Assembly: GCF_004340975.1 (NCBI RefSeq)
Contig: NZ_SLXA01000013.1
Span: 1-63,008 of the forward strand
Length of the DNA stretch: 63,008 nt
Direction of reading: 5' to 3'
Source of the DNA: Frisingicoccus caecimuris
GTDB taxonomy: Bacteria; Bacillota; Clostridia; Lachnospirales; Lachnospiraceae
The position numbers and the translations under genes are program-made. The notes below the pieces were generated by a model. That model saw only the letters and a list, made by a program, of their open reading frames with translations, ran no database searches and had not been told where the DNA came from. Shown here piece by piece: positions 54,840 through 62,896 of this stretch. The first letter of the stretch is position 1, and each line of letters opens with the position of its first letter.

Positions 54840-56195
54840 ATGGCAAAAGGGAAAAACGTTTTTTATTGTCAGTCTTGTGGGTATGAATCGGCTAAATGGA
54901 TGGGACAGTGCCCGGGATGCAGAGAATGGAATACATTTGTGGAAGAACCAGTTATTGTCACCAGAAATTCTCAGAAAAGGGCGTCACTTATAAAAAAACA
55001 GAATCCGACGCTGCTTTCAAAGGTAAGCGGAGAAAATAGTTTACGGATATCCACCGGAATCCGGGAATTTGACCGGGTACTGGGTGGTGGCATTGTGGAA
55101 GGTTCCATGGTTTTAGTTGGAGGTGATCCCGGAATTGGAAAATCTACTTTGCTGCTTCAGATGTGTCTGCTTCTTGTATCGCAAAAGCACAAGGTCCTTT
55201 ATATTTCCGGCGAAGAATCTCTTCAACAGATTAAGATTCGGGCAGACAGACTTGGAAATCATGGTGGTGATCTGATGATGTTGTGTGAAACAGATCTGGA
55301 GGCGATTCAGGAGGTCATCGAGCGGATTAAACCACAGTTGGTTGTTATTGATTCCATTCAGACGATGTGTAAAAGTGATGTTAGTTCGGCACCTGGAAGC
55401 GTATCCCAGGTTCGTGAATCTACCGGCGTTTTTATGAAAATCGCAAAGACTTTGGGAGTGACAGTGTTTATCGTTGGTCATGTGACAAAGGAAGGGGTTG
55501 TGGCCGGACCACGTGTCCTTGAACATATGGTAGATACGGTTTTATATTTTGAAGGGGAGCGCCATGCTGTTTATCGGATACTGCGCAGTGTGAAAAATCG
55601 TTTTGGTTCAACGAATGAGATTGGTGTTTTTGAAATGGGCCAGAAGGGGCTGACGGAAGTGTTAAATCCGTCACAATATCTTCTTGATGGTCGTCCGGAA
55701 GGAGCTTCTGGTTCAGTAGTGGCCTGTTTAATGGAGGGAACCCGTCCGGTAATGGTAGAGGTGCAGGCTCTCGTCTGCCGGACAAATTTTAATATGGCCC
55801 GCAGAACAGCTGCCGGAATGGACTATAACCGGGTCAATTTACTGATGGCTGTTATTGAAAAACGGCTTGGCTTATCACTGTCCAATTGGGATGCCTATGT
55901 GAATATTGCCGGAGGGATGAAGCTGAATGCTCCTGCATTGGATTTAGCTGTTGTTACAGCAATTATTTCGAGTTATAAAGATTTTCCGGTGGATGAAAAG
56001 ACGATTGTTTTTGGGGAAGTCGGATTGGCCGGAGAAGTACGGGGGGTCAGCATGGCAGCCCAGTGTATTCAGGAGGCTAAAAAACTTGGGTTTCAACGGT
56101 GTATTCTTCCAAAAGTAAATATGACAGGGGTCGATAAAGAAGAAATTGAACTTACAGGAATATCGAATCTCAGAGAATTGATGGGTAAACTGTGA
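54840..56195 (+). CDS. radA: DNA repair protein RadA
   Basis: RadA helps branch migration and recombination repair with RecA. The 451-residue protein has an N-terminal four-cysteine zinc finger (YCQSCGYESAKWMGQCPGC spans both pairs), the Walker A loop GGDPGIGKST near residue 96, the RadA-specific KNRFGSTNE near residue 250, and a C-terminal Lon-protease-like domain. Length is standard. It starts right after a terminator. Confidence 0.95.
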   Translation: MAKGKNVFYCQSCGYESAKWMGQCPGCREWNTFVEEPVIVTRNSQKRASLIKKQNPTLLSKVSGENSLRISTGIREFDRVLGGGIVEGSMVLVGGDPGIGKSTLLLQMCLLLVSQKHKVLYISGEESLQQIKIRADRLGNHGGDLMMLCETDLEAIQEVIERIKPQLVVIDSIQTMCKSDVSSAPGSVSQVRESTGVFMKIAKTLGVTVFIVGHVTKEGVVAGPRVLEHMVDTVLYFEGERHAVYRILRSVKNRFGSTNEIGVFEMGQKGLTEVLNPSQYLLDGRPEGASGSVVACLMEGTRPVMVEVQALVCRTNFNMARRTAAGMDYNRVNLLMAVIEKRLGLSLSNWDAYVNIAGGMKLNAPALDLAVVTAIISSYKDFPVDEKTIVFGEVGLAGEVRGVSMAAQCIQEAKKLGFQRCILPKVNMTGVDKEEIELTGISNLRELMGKL

Positions 56196-56292
56196 TAAAA
56201 AATAAACAATTCAACAAAAAATTGGATAATATGGTTAAAAAATAAACAATTTAAACAAATAAAGCGTTAAAATGGTTAAAAAATAAACAATT
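56196..56292 (+). repeat. Three 16-bp direct repeats at 40-41 bp spacing
   Basis: TAAAAAATAAACAATT occurs at 56196-56211, 56236-56251 and 56277-56292. The second and third copies are preceded by ATGGT and followed by related sequence, so the true unit may be about 40 bp. The block starts just after the radA stop and ends 41 bp before the promoter of the permease operon. It could be a set of activator or repressor sites. The region is very A/T-rich, but the exact 16-bp match at regular spacing argues against pure chance. Confidence 0.75.
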
Positions 56293-56332
56293 TGAATAAA
56301 TTAAATTTTTTGACAAAAAACAAGAAAAATAA

Positions 56333-56361
56333 TAGACATTTTTCAAAAAATATAGTATAAT
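56333..56361 (+). promoter_or_regulatory. Promoter of the permease-por-uxaA operon
   Basis: TAGACA (56333-56338), 17 bp, TATAAT (56356-56361). About 170 nt of leader follow to the permease start codon. A TTGACA at 56310-56315 is too far from this -10 to pair with it. Confidence 0.65.
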
Positions 56362-56374
56362 TTAACAAAATATA

Positions 56375-56408
56375 CCGGACAGAATAGTAACGATATTTAT
56401 TCTGTCGG
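56375..56408 (+). promoter_or_regulatory. Inverted repeat in the permease leader
   Basis: GACAGAATA (56378-56386) and TATTCTGTC (56398-56406) form a perfect 9-bp inverted repeat, flanked by CC and GG that extend the pairing with one bulge. It lies about 8-40 nt after the predicted transcription start and may be an operator or an RNA hairpin. No T run follows. The rest of the 344-bp gap (to 56539) shows no further coding signal. Confidence 0.6.
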
Positions 56409-56539
56409 TAGTACGATATTTTTATATGGATAATAACTTTTGAATTTATCTGTTTTTGTCGGAGGGCGATTTTCAGACGTTTGCGCCAATGGGAAAATGG
56501 ATGAAGAAAAGGTTAGTATATCCAGGAAAGGGGTTTATT

Positions 56540-58093
56540 ATGGGTTTAGAATTTATTTTGGCATTGTTGCCGATCATTTGGCTGTTCATTGCCTTCCTGG
56601 TGCTCAAAATGCCTGGCTATATTGGCTGTCTCATTGCACTGGGCATCTCTATTGTTGAAAGTTTGCTTATTCCATCCTTCAGCCTGTCAGTGGCTCAGTC
56701 TCTTACGGCTGCTTTAGAAGGTGCGATTAGTGCAATCTGGCCGATCTGTCTTATTATCCTTGCTGCTATGTTTACATACAATGTTTGTGTGAAAACAGGC
56801 GCTATGGAAATGATCAAACGTCTGTTAACATCTGTTACAAATGATAAACGAGTTCTTGTTATGATCCTTACATGGGGATTTGGGGGGTTCATGGAAGCGA
56901 TCGCTGGATTCGGTACGCCTGTTGCCATTCCTGCAGCAATGATGGTCGGTCTTGGATTTGATCCGATCTTTTCTGCTGTAGTATGCCTGGTTGCCAATTC
57001 CATCGCACCGCCATTTGGTTCTGTTGCTATTCCGACAACATCCACTGCCAATGCTGTTGGCCTTGATCCGGCCTTGCTTTCCGGACCGGCTATTAACATG
57101 CTGATTATCCCTGCGATCATCGTTCCATTTATCATTATCTGGATGACTGGAAAATCCTGTGGCGGCAAAAATCCTTTTAAAGGCATGATTCCGTTTACAA
57201 TTGTTGCAGTCGTTTCTTACATTGTTCCTGCGGCTCTTGTCGGCAATTTTGTAGGCGCTGAATTTGTTGACCTTATCGGTTGTGTTATCTGTTTGATTGC
57301 TCTTGTTGTTTTTGCAAAGAAAATGAAACCTACAGATGATCCTGCATATATGATTACAGCAGATACAGATAATGAAAAAGCAGTCGAGGCCAAATTTGGT
57401 ATGGGTGCGGCTGTACTTCCTTATATATTAATGCTCGTTTTCCTGCTTGGAACATCTAAACTGGTTGCACCTGTCAACAGTTTCCTTGCACAGTTTACCA
57501 CCAAGTTTTCTGTTTATGCTGGTGAAGGCGCCTCTACGATCAGTTTGTCATGGATTGGCAATGCTGGTACATTGATTCTCTTTGCAGGTATTATCGGTGG
57601 CTTTGCTCAGCATATGGGAGTTGGCGAGATGATTTCCACTCTTGGTCAGACATTGAAGAATATGTGGAAGGCTATGGTTACTGTTATCGCCATCATCGCT
57701 TTGGCGAAAGTTATGGGTTACAGTGGAATGACAACGTCTATTGCAGAAATGCTTGCAGCGCTGACGGGCTCCATTTTCCCACTGTTTGCACCAATCTGTG
57801 GTATCCTCGGCACATTCGTTACAGGTTCCACAACATCCTCCGGTGTTCTGTTTGCTAAGATGCAGTATGAGGTTGCAGAATTAATTGGGGCCGACCCAGT
57901 TATGCTTGTCGCTGCAAACCTGGCCGGCGGCGGCATTGGTAAGCTTATCTCTCCACAGAGTATCGCGATCGGTGTTGCAGCTATCGGTGCCAGTGGTTCT
58001 GATGGCAAGATCATGAGTAAAACCGTTGGTATTTGTATTGGCTTGGGTGTTATTGTATGTATCGTATCTTATGTTCTTGCAGTTGTATTATAA
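56540..58093 (+). CDS. L-lactate permease family (LctP) transporter
   Basis: The 517-residue membrane protein has about 12-14 hydrophobic helices and LctP-family segments: GGFMEAIAGFGTPVAIPAAM near residue 115, NSIAPPFGSVAIPT near residue 153, and a related half-site FVTGSTTSSGVLFAKMQ near residue 425. The family takes up L- or D-lactate, glycolate or similar 2-hydroxyacids with protons. The ATG at 56540 starts at the first helix; an in-frame ATG at 56501 would add 13 polar residues. It is the first gene of the operon with porCDAB and the UxaA-type lyase, so its substrate may be a relative of lactate. Confidence 0.88.
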   Translation: MGLEFILALLPIIWLFIAFLVLKMPGYIGCLIALGISIVESLLIPSFSLSVAQSLTAALEGAISAIWPICLIILAAMFTYNVCVKTGAMEMIKRLLTSVTNDKRVLVMILTWGFGGFMEAIAGFGTPVAIPAAMMVGLGFDPIFSAVVCLVANSIAPPFGSVAIPTTSTANAVGLDPALLSGPAINMLIIPAIIVPFIIIWMTGKSCGGKNPFKGMIPFTIVAVVSYIVPAALVGNFVGAEFVDLIGCVICLIALVVFAKKMKPTDDPAYMITADTDNEKAVEAKFGMGAAVLPYILMLVFLLGTSKLVAPVNSFLAQFTTKFSVYAGEGASTISLSWIGNAGTLILFAGIIGGFAQHMGVGEMISTLGQTLKNMWKAMVTVIAIIALAKVMGYSGMTTSIAEMLAALTGSIFPLFAPICGILGTFVTGSTTSSGVLFAKMQYEVAELIGADPVMLVAANLAGGGIGKLISPQSIAIGVAAIGASGSDGKIMSKTVGICIGLGVIVCIVSYVLAVVL

Positions 58094-58125
58094 TTAATAA
58101 TTGAATTCATATTCATGCTTACAAA

Positions 58126-58158
58126 CGGTGGCAGGGTGTAGTGAATGCCCTGCCACCG
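58126..58158 (+). other. Perfect 11-bp hairpin between permease and porC
   Basis: CGGTGGCAGGG (58126-58136) pairs perfectly with CCCTGCCACCG (58148-58158) with an 11-nt loop. No T run follows, so it is more likely an mRNA processing or stability element that allows different amounts of the permease and the enzymes than a full terminator. Confidence 0.7.
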
Positions 58159-58187
58159 CCTTGAGATAAAACAGGAGGTAATAAAAA

Positions 58188-58766
58188 ATGAAAGACTTAA
58201 TTGAAATCAGATGGCATGGCCGTGGTGGGCAGGGAGCTAAAACAGCAGCCCTTCTTTTGGCTGATGTGGCTTTCAATAATGGTTTGTATGTTCAGGGATT
58301 TCCTGAGTATGGGCCAGAACGTATGGGCGCTCCGATTACTGCCTATAACAGACTGAGTAAAAATCTTATCCGCGTACATTCCAATATTTACGATCCGGAT
58401 TATGTCGTTGTTGTTGATGAGACATTGATTGAATGTGTTGATGTGGCATCCGGTATCAAAGAAGGCGGAGCAATTATCGTTAATACTCAAAGAAGTAAAG
58501 AAGAAGTAAAAGCAGAGCTTGCCCAAAAAGGCTATCATGGCGATATTTACACCATTGATGCCAGGAAAATTTCCATGGAAGCGCTTGGAAAATATTTCCC
58601 GAACTCTCCAATGCTGGCAGCTGTTGTAAAAGTTACCGGTGTTATGGAAGAAGGAGCTTTCCTTGAGGACATGCATAAATCCTATGCTCACAAATTTGCA
58701 TCCAAGCCGGCGGTGATCGATGGCAATATGAAGGCTCTTGAGATTGCGTTGAAGGAGGTTAACTGA
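58188..58766 (+). CDS. porC: 2-oxoacid:ferredoxin oxidoreductase subunit gamma
   Basis: The 192-residue protein matches the gamma domain of pyruvate:ferredoxin oxidoreductase: IRWHGRGGQGAKTAALLLAD at the N-terminus, GFPEYGPERMGAP near residue 38 and NSPMLAAVVKVTG near residue 143. This subunit helps bind CoA. AGGAGG precedes the ATG. It begins the gamma-delta-alpha-beta order typical of archaeal-type four-subunit enzymes; most Lachnospiraceae also have the one-chain form elsewhere. Confidence 0.93.
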   Translation: MKDLIEIRWHGRGGQGAKTAALLLADVAFNNGLYVQGFPEYGPERMGAPITAYNRLSKNLIRVHSNIYDPDYVVVVDETLIECVDVASGIKEGGAIIVNTQRSKEEVKAELAQKGYHGDIYTIDARKISMEALGKYFPNSPMLAAVVKVTGVMEEGAFLEDMHKSYAHKFASKPAVIDGNMKALEIALKEVN

Positions 58767-58768
58767 TT

Positions 58769-59074
58769 ATGAAAACAGATATAAAAGAACAAGACGTTAT
58801 GGTAACATGGCAGAATTTGAATCCGGGTGCAATTGTTACCGGCGGCAGTACAGCCGTACAGTTTAATACAGGTGAATGGCGTGTGGATACGCCGGCCTTT
58901 GATGTTGAAAAATGTAAGCAGTGTCTGCTCTGTGTTCCGGCGTGTCCGGATTCGGCAATTCCTGTAAAAAATAAAAAACGTGAGGAATTTGATATGATGC
59001 ACTGTAAAGGGTGCGGTATTTGTGCGAAAGTATGTCCATTTGGCGCTATTACTATGAAAGTAGGTGAGAAATAA
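58769..59074 (+). CDS. porD: 2-oxoacid:ferredoxin oxidoreductase subunit delta
   Basis: The 101-residue protein carries two [4Fe-4S] motifs of the bacterial ferredoxin type, CKQCLLCVPACP near residue 50 and CKGCGICAKVCP near residue 80. It passes electrons from the catalytic centre to ferredoxin. It lies 2 bp after porC and overlaps porA by one base. Confidence 0.93.
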   Translation: MKTDIKEQDVMVTWQNLNPGAIVTGGSTAVQFNTGEWRVDTPAFDVEKCKQCLLCVPACPDSAIPVKNKKREEFDMMHCKGCGICAKVCPFGAITMKVGEK

Positions 59075-60255
59075 TGTCTATCAGAGAAAGATTATCCGGT
59101 AATGAGGCTATTGCTACAGCGATGCGCCAGATTAACCCTGACGTTGTTGCTGCTTTTCCTATCACACCTTCGACTGAGATACCACAGTATTTTTCGAGTT
59201 ATGTGGCTAACGGTCAGGTGGACTCCGTGTTTGTTCCTGTAGAAAGTGAACATAGTGCGATGAGCGCAACGATTGGCGCATCTGCTGCCGGCGCTCGTGC
59301 TATGACCGCAACATCATCCTGTGGGCTTGCACTTATGTGGGAAATGCTTTATGTCGCAGCTTCTGACAGATTGCCGTTGGCTCTGGCTCTTGTCAATCGT
59401 GCTCTCTCTGGCCCGATTAATATTAACTGCGACCATTCAGATGCCATGGGAGCCCGTGATGCAGGATGGATTCAGCTTTTTTCTGAAAACAATCAGGAAG
59501 CGTATGACAATATGATCCAGGCTTTTCGAATTTCAGAGCATCCGGATGTACGTCTCCCGATCATGGTATGCCAGGATGGTTTTATTATCAGTCACGGCGT
59601 TGAAAATATTGAACTTCTCGAAGATGATCTCGTTAAGAAGTTTGTAGGTGAATATAAACCGGAACATTATCTTTTAAATGCGCAGGAACCGCTGGCGGTT
59701 GGTCCTTATGCGAATCCACCGTATATTATGGAATCTAAAAAAGCCAATCTTGAGGCATTGGAGAATTCTAAGAAAGTTATGCTCGAAGTTGCCAGAGAAT
59801 TCAAGCAGATATCTGGAAGAGATTATGGTTTCTTTGAGGCTTATAAGATGGATGATGCCGATTACGCTATGGTCATTATGGGAAGTGCTGCAGGTACAGG
59901 TAAGGATGCTGTAGACGCTTTGCGTGAGAAAGGAATCAAAGCCGGCCTTTTAAAGATTCGTATGTTCCGTCCATTCCCGGCTTCTCAGGTGGCAGAAACA
60001 CTCAAAAATGTAAAAGTTGTTGCCTGCATGGACCGTACAGAAAGCTTTAATACCTTAAATGGACCTCTGGGCGCAGATGTTAAGAGCGCTTTGTATGACA
60101 TGGGTTCAAAAGTAAAGGTTGTTAACTATGTTTACGGTATCGGCGGTCGTGATGTGACAGTGGCAAGTCTTACAAGTGTCTATGAAGATATGATGAAAAT
60201 CGAAGCAGACGGAACAGTGGGACAGGCTTATCGTTACCTGTCATTAAGGGGATAA
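59074..60255 (+). CDS. porA: 2-oxoacid:ferredoxin oxidoreductase subunit alpha
   Basis: The 393-residue protein has the alpha-subunit segments LSGNEAIATAMRQINPDVV, FPITPSTEIPQ near residue 29 and VESEHSAMSATIGASAAGARA near residue 60, with the Thr/Glu that contact pyruvate and TPP. The substrate-binding TPST and the presence of the delta subunit favour pyruvate, though 2-oxobutyrate or 2-oxoisovalerate cannot be excluded. Confidence 0.92.
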   Translation: MSIRERLSGNEAIATAMRQINPDVVAAFPITPSTEIPQYFSSYVANGQVDSVFVPVESEHSAMSATIGASAAGARAMTATSSCGLALMWEMLYVAASDRLPLALALVNRALSGPININCDHSDAMGARDAGWIQLFSENNQEAYDNMIQAFRISEHPDVRLPIMVCQDGFIISHGVENIELLEDDLVKKFVGEYKPEHYLLNAQEPLAVGPYANPPYIMESKKANLEALENSKKVMLEVAREFKQISGRDYGFFEAYKMDDADYAMVIMGSAAGTGKDAVDALREKGIKAGLLKIRMFRPFPASQVAETLKNVKVVACMDRTESFNTLNGPLGADVKSALYDMGSKVKVVNYVYGIGGRDVTVASLTSVYEDMMKIEADGTVGQAYRYLSLRG

Positions 60256-60268
60256 GGAGGAATCAACG

Positions 60269-61204
60269 ATGGCATATAATTTTAAAGAATATATGGAGCG
60301 TCCGGACAGATTAACAGCCGGGCATAGAATGTGTGCAGGATGCGGTGCGTCCATCGCACTTCGCAACGTATTAAAGGCTGTAAAGCCGGAAGATCATGCA
60401 GTTATCAGTAATGCAACAAGTTGTATGGAAGTTTCTACTTTCATTTATCCATATACAGCATGGGAAGATTCCTATATTCATACAGCTTTTGAGAATGCTG
60501 CAGCTACATGTTCCGGTGTCGAAGCAGCATACCGTGCCATGGCTAAAAAGGGTAAAATTGACAGTACATATAAGTTTATTGCTGTTGGAGGCGATGGTGG
60601 TACCTATGATATTGGTTTCCAGTCCCTCTCGGGTGCTATGGAAAGAAATACAGATATGGTCTATGTCTGCTATGATAATGAAGCATACATGAACACAGGT
60701 ATTCAGCGCTCTTCTGCCACACCACAATATGCAGATACTACAACAACCCCAGTAGGAACGGTCAGCAACGGAAAACCTCAGAATCGTAAGGATCTGGCAG
60801 AAGTTATTGCAGCTCACCATGTTCCATATGTGGCTCAGACAACTTTTGTACAGAACTTCAAAGATCTTCATATTAAATCTGAAAAGGCAATTTATACGCC
60901 GGGTGCAGCATTCCTGAATATTATGGCGCCTTGTCCACGTGGATGGCGTTATAATACACCGGATATTATGGACATCTGCAAGGCTGCAGTAGATACATGT
61001 TTCTGGCCGTTGTTTGAATGCTATGATGGAGATAAATGGGTTGTTAATTATATACCAAAACAGAAACTTCCGATTGAAGAGTTCTTAAAGACTCAGGGAA
61101 GATTTGCACATCTCTTTAAACCTGAGAATCAGCACCTGATCGCTGAGATTCAGGCCGAAGTAGATAGAAGATGGGAAGATCTGCTGAATCGTGCAAACGC
61201 ATAA
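60269..61204 (+). CDS. porB: 2-oxoacid:ferredoxin oxidoreductase subunit beta
   Basis: The 311-residue TPP-binding subunit has MCAGCGAS near residue 18 (cluster cysteines), VGGDGGTYDIGFQSLSGAMER near residue 110, and YDNEAYMNTGIQRSSATP, the TPP-magnesium segment. It completes the four-subunit enzyme that turns a 2-oxoacid and CoA into acyl-CoA, carbon dioxide and reduced ferredoxin. GGAGG precedes the start. Confidence 0.93.
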   Translation: MAYNFKEYMERPDRLTAGHRMCAGCGASIALRNVLKAVKPEDHAVISNATSCMEVSTFIYPYTAWEDSYIHTAFENAAATCSGVEAAYRAMAKKGKIDSTYKFIAVGGDGGTYDIGFQSLSGAMERNTDMVYVCYDNEAYMNTGIQRSSATPQYADTTTTPVGTVSNGKPQNRKDLAEVIAAHHVPYVAQTTFVQNFKDLHIKSEKAIYTPGAAFLNIMAPCPRGWRYNTPDIMDICKAAVDTCFWPLFECYDGDKWVVNYIPKQKLPIEEFLKTQGRFAHLFKPENQHLIAEIQAEVDRRWEDLLNRANA

Positions 61205-61217
61205 AGGGGGGATTTTC

Positions 61218-61529
61218 ATGGGAAATGTATTTGCTTTAAAAGCAATTGATAAAGACAATGTGGCGACTGTTTTTACCAATAATGTGACAGCAGATATGAC
61301 AGCAGATGTTGTAGACAAAAAGGGAAATAAATCTCAGATTCGAATTTTGTCTGATATTCCTTATGGACATAAAGTGGCACTGACAGATATCCATCCTGGT
61401 GAAGAGGTTATTAAATATGGTGAGGCAATTGGTGTTGCGACTCAGGAGATTGCTGCCGGAGACTATGTTCATGTTCATAATATGGACAGCCAGCGTGGCC
61501 GCGGAGATTTGGAAGGAGGACATGAATAA
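61218..61529 (+). CDS. UxaA-family hydro-lyase small subunit (SAF domain)
   Basis: The 103-residue protein is a single SAF domain: DIPYGHKVALTDIHPGEEVIKYGEAIGVATQEIAAGDYVHVHN. This is the N-terminal domain of altronate and galactarate dehydratases, and stands alone as SuyA in sulfolactate sulfo-lyase. It overlaps the large subunit gene by one base (TAATG), so the two form one enzyme. Substrate is not determined by the sequence. Confidence 0.85.
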   Translation: MGNVFALKAIDKDNVATVFTNNVTADMTADVVDKKGNKSQIRILSDIPYGHKVALTDIHPGEEVIKYGEAIGVATQEIAAGDYVHVHNMDSQRGRGDLEGGHE

Positions 61530-62707
61530 TGGGATATGTGTTTAAAGGCTATCCACGTCCCGACGGACAGATAGGAATCAGAAATTATGTGGGCATCATC
61601 CCAAGTGTAACCTGCGCTTCTGATGTGGCATCAGCTATTTGCAGGCAGGTGCAGGGATGCGTAACATTTCCGCATCATCAGGGGTGTTGCCAGATGCCTC
61701 CGGACTTGGAAAGAGTTACCGATACACTGATCAGTCTTGGTAAGAGTCCAAATCTGGGCGCCGTACTCATTGTAAGTCTTGGGTGTGAAGGCACAGATGT
61801 GGAACGGATGTACAAAGAACTTGCTGCTACCGGTAAGACGGTTGATATCATTCGCATACAGGAACTTGGCGGAGTATCTAATGCCATTCAGACAGGAACA
61901 GATATCGCACGCAATATGGTGCTTGAAATATCCGGAATGCAGCGCGAAGAGATGGATATTTCTAATGTTGTCATGTCTATTAAATGCGGTGCTTCCGATA
62001 CAACTTCCGGTGTTGCCTCCAATTGTGTCATCGGTTATGTTGCAGATAAGCTTGTGGATCTTGGCGCAACGGTTATCTTTGGTGAAACCACAGAATTTAT
62101 CGGTGGAGAACATCTTCTGGCCAAACGTGCCGTTGGCGGAGAAGACGGTCCGGTAGGACAGAAAATCTACCAGATTGTCGATGCAATGGAATCTCGTGCG
62201 AAAGCCATTGGATGCGATATGAGAAAAGGTCAACCGACGCCTGGTAATATGGCCGGTGGTTTAAGTTCTATCGAGGAGAAAAGCCTTGGAGCTATTATGA
62301 AATCCGGAAGCCGGCCAATTCAGGGTGTTCTTGAATATCCTGAGCATGCAGCAGGCTGTAAAGGATTATGGATCAAAGACACTCCGGGTCGTGAGCCGGA
62401 AATCCTTACAGGTATGGCAGCTACAGGAGCTCAGTTCATGATGTTCTCTACAGGGCGCGGCGCACCTCAGGGATTCCCGTGTATGCCAGTGATTAAAATT
62501 TGTGGCAATCCGAATACCTATGAGCACATGAAGAATGATATGGACGTTAATGCCGGCGTTATCATCGAGGGCAAAAACAGTATTGATGAGATCGGCGAGA
62601 TAGCATTCCAGAAAATGTTGCGTGTACTTAATGGCGAAATGACAAAAAATGAAGCTATTCAGTATTTTACATCCATAGATATTCATTGCCTTGGTCCGGT
62701 TATCTGA
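61529..62707 (+). CDS. UxaA-family hydro-lyase large subunit
   Basis: The 392-residue protein matches the C-terminal domains of altronate/galactarate dehydratases and SuyB: YPRPDGQIGIRNYVGIIPS, HHQGCCQ (likely iron ligand), KCGASDTTSGVASN, ETTEFIGGEH, GGLSSIEEKSLG and FSTGRGAPQGF. With the SAF subunit it should remove water or sulfite from a 2-hydroxyacid to give a 2-oxoacid. In this operon the product would feed the oxidoreductase, which favours pyruvate or a close relative. Candidates are sulfolactate and other short hydroxyacids; altronate fits less well because its product is not an oxidoreductase substrate. Confidence 0.85.
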   Translation: MGYVFKGYPRPDGQIGIRNYVGIIPSVTCASDVASAICRQVQGCVTFPHHQGCCQMPPDLERVTDTLISLGKSPNLGAVLIVSLGCEGTDVERMYKELAATGKTVDIIRIQELGGVSNAIQTGTDIARNMVLEISGMQREEMDISNVVMSIKCGASDTTSGVASNCVIGYVADKLVDLGATVIFGETTEFIGGEHLLAKRAVGGEDGPVGQKIYQIVDAMESRAKAIGCDMRKGQPTPGNMAGGLSSIEEKSLGAIMKSGSRPIQGVLEYPEHAAGCKGLWIKDTPGREPEILTGMAATGAQFMMFSTGRGAPQGFPCMPVIKICGNPNTYEHMKNDMDVNAGVIIEGKNSIDEIGEIAFQKMLRVLNGEMTKNEAIQYFTSIDIHCLGPVI

Positions 62708-62713
62708 TATTGC

Positions 62714-62753
62714 GGTCGTGGAAATGCCTTTATGGCATATCCACGACCTTTTT
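62714..62753 (+). terminator. Strong terminator of the permease-por-uxaA operon
   Basis: A long stem GGTCGTGG/CCACGACC extended by ATGCC/GGCAT across a small internal loop, with a TTTAT loop, is followed by five T residues. It starts 6 bp after the last stop codon. Confidence 0.92.
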
Positions 62754-62774
62754 AAAGTTTTTTTAAATTATGTA

Positions 62775-62803
62775 TTGACAATCTAAAAAAAAAATGGTAT
62801 CCT
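62775..62803 (+). promoter_or_regulatory. Probable rRNA operon promoter P1
   Basis: TTGACA (62775-62780), 17 bp, TATCCT (62798-62803). The same -10 sequence and spacing recur 93 bp downstream. The A-tract spacer and tandem arrangement are typical of rRNA promoters. Confidence 0.7.
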
Positions 62804-62867
62804 ATCAAAGCTGTCGCAAGAGAGCAAAACAAGTTGAAAAAACAACTTAAAAAAATAAAAAAAGATG

Positions 62868-62896
62868 TTGACAAAAGCTTGCAACTGTGTTATCCT
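62868..62896 (+). promoter_or_regulatory. Probable rRNA operon promoter P2 and leader
   Basis: TTGACA (62868-62873), 17 bp, TATCCT (62891-62896). From about 62904 to the window end runs a leader without open frame, containing the segment CTTGACTGTGAACACTTGATG that looks like the region before 16S rRNA in Lachnospiraceae. The 16S gene itself is not reached. Confidence 0.7.

Noticed and set aside
61218-62707. Plain altronate dehydratase annotation
   Set aside because: The family match is real, but no uronate genes (uxaB, uxaC, kdgA, kdgK) are nearby and the operon partners act on short acids, so the specific name is not supported.
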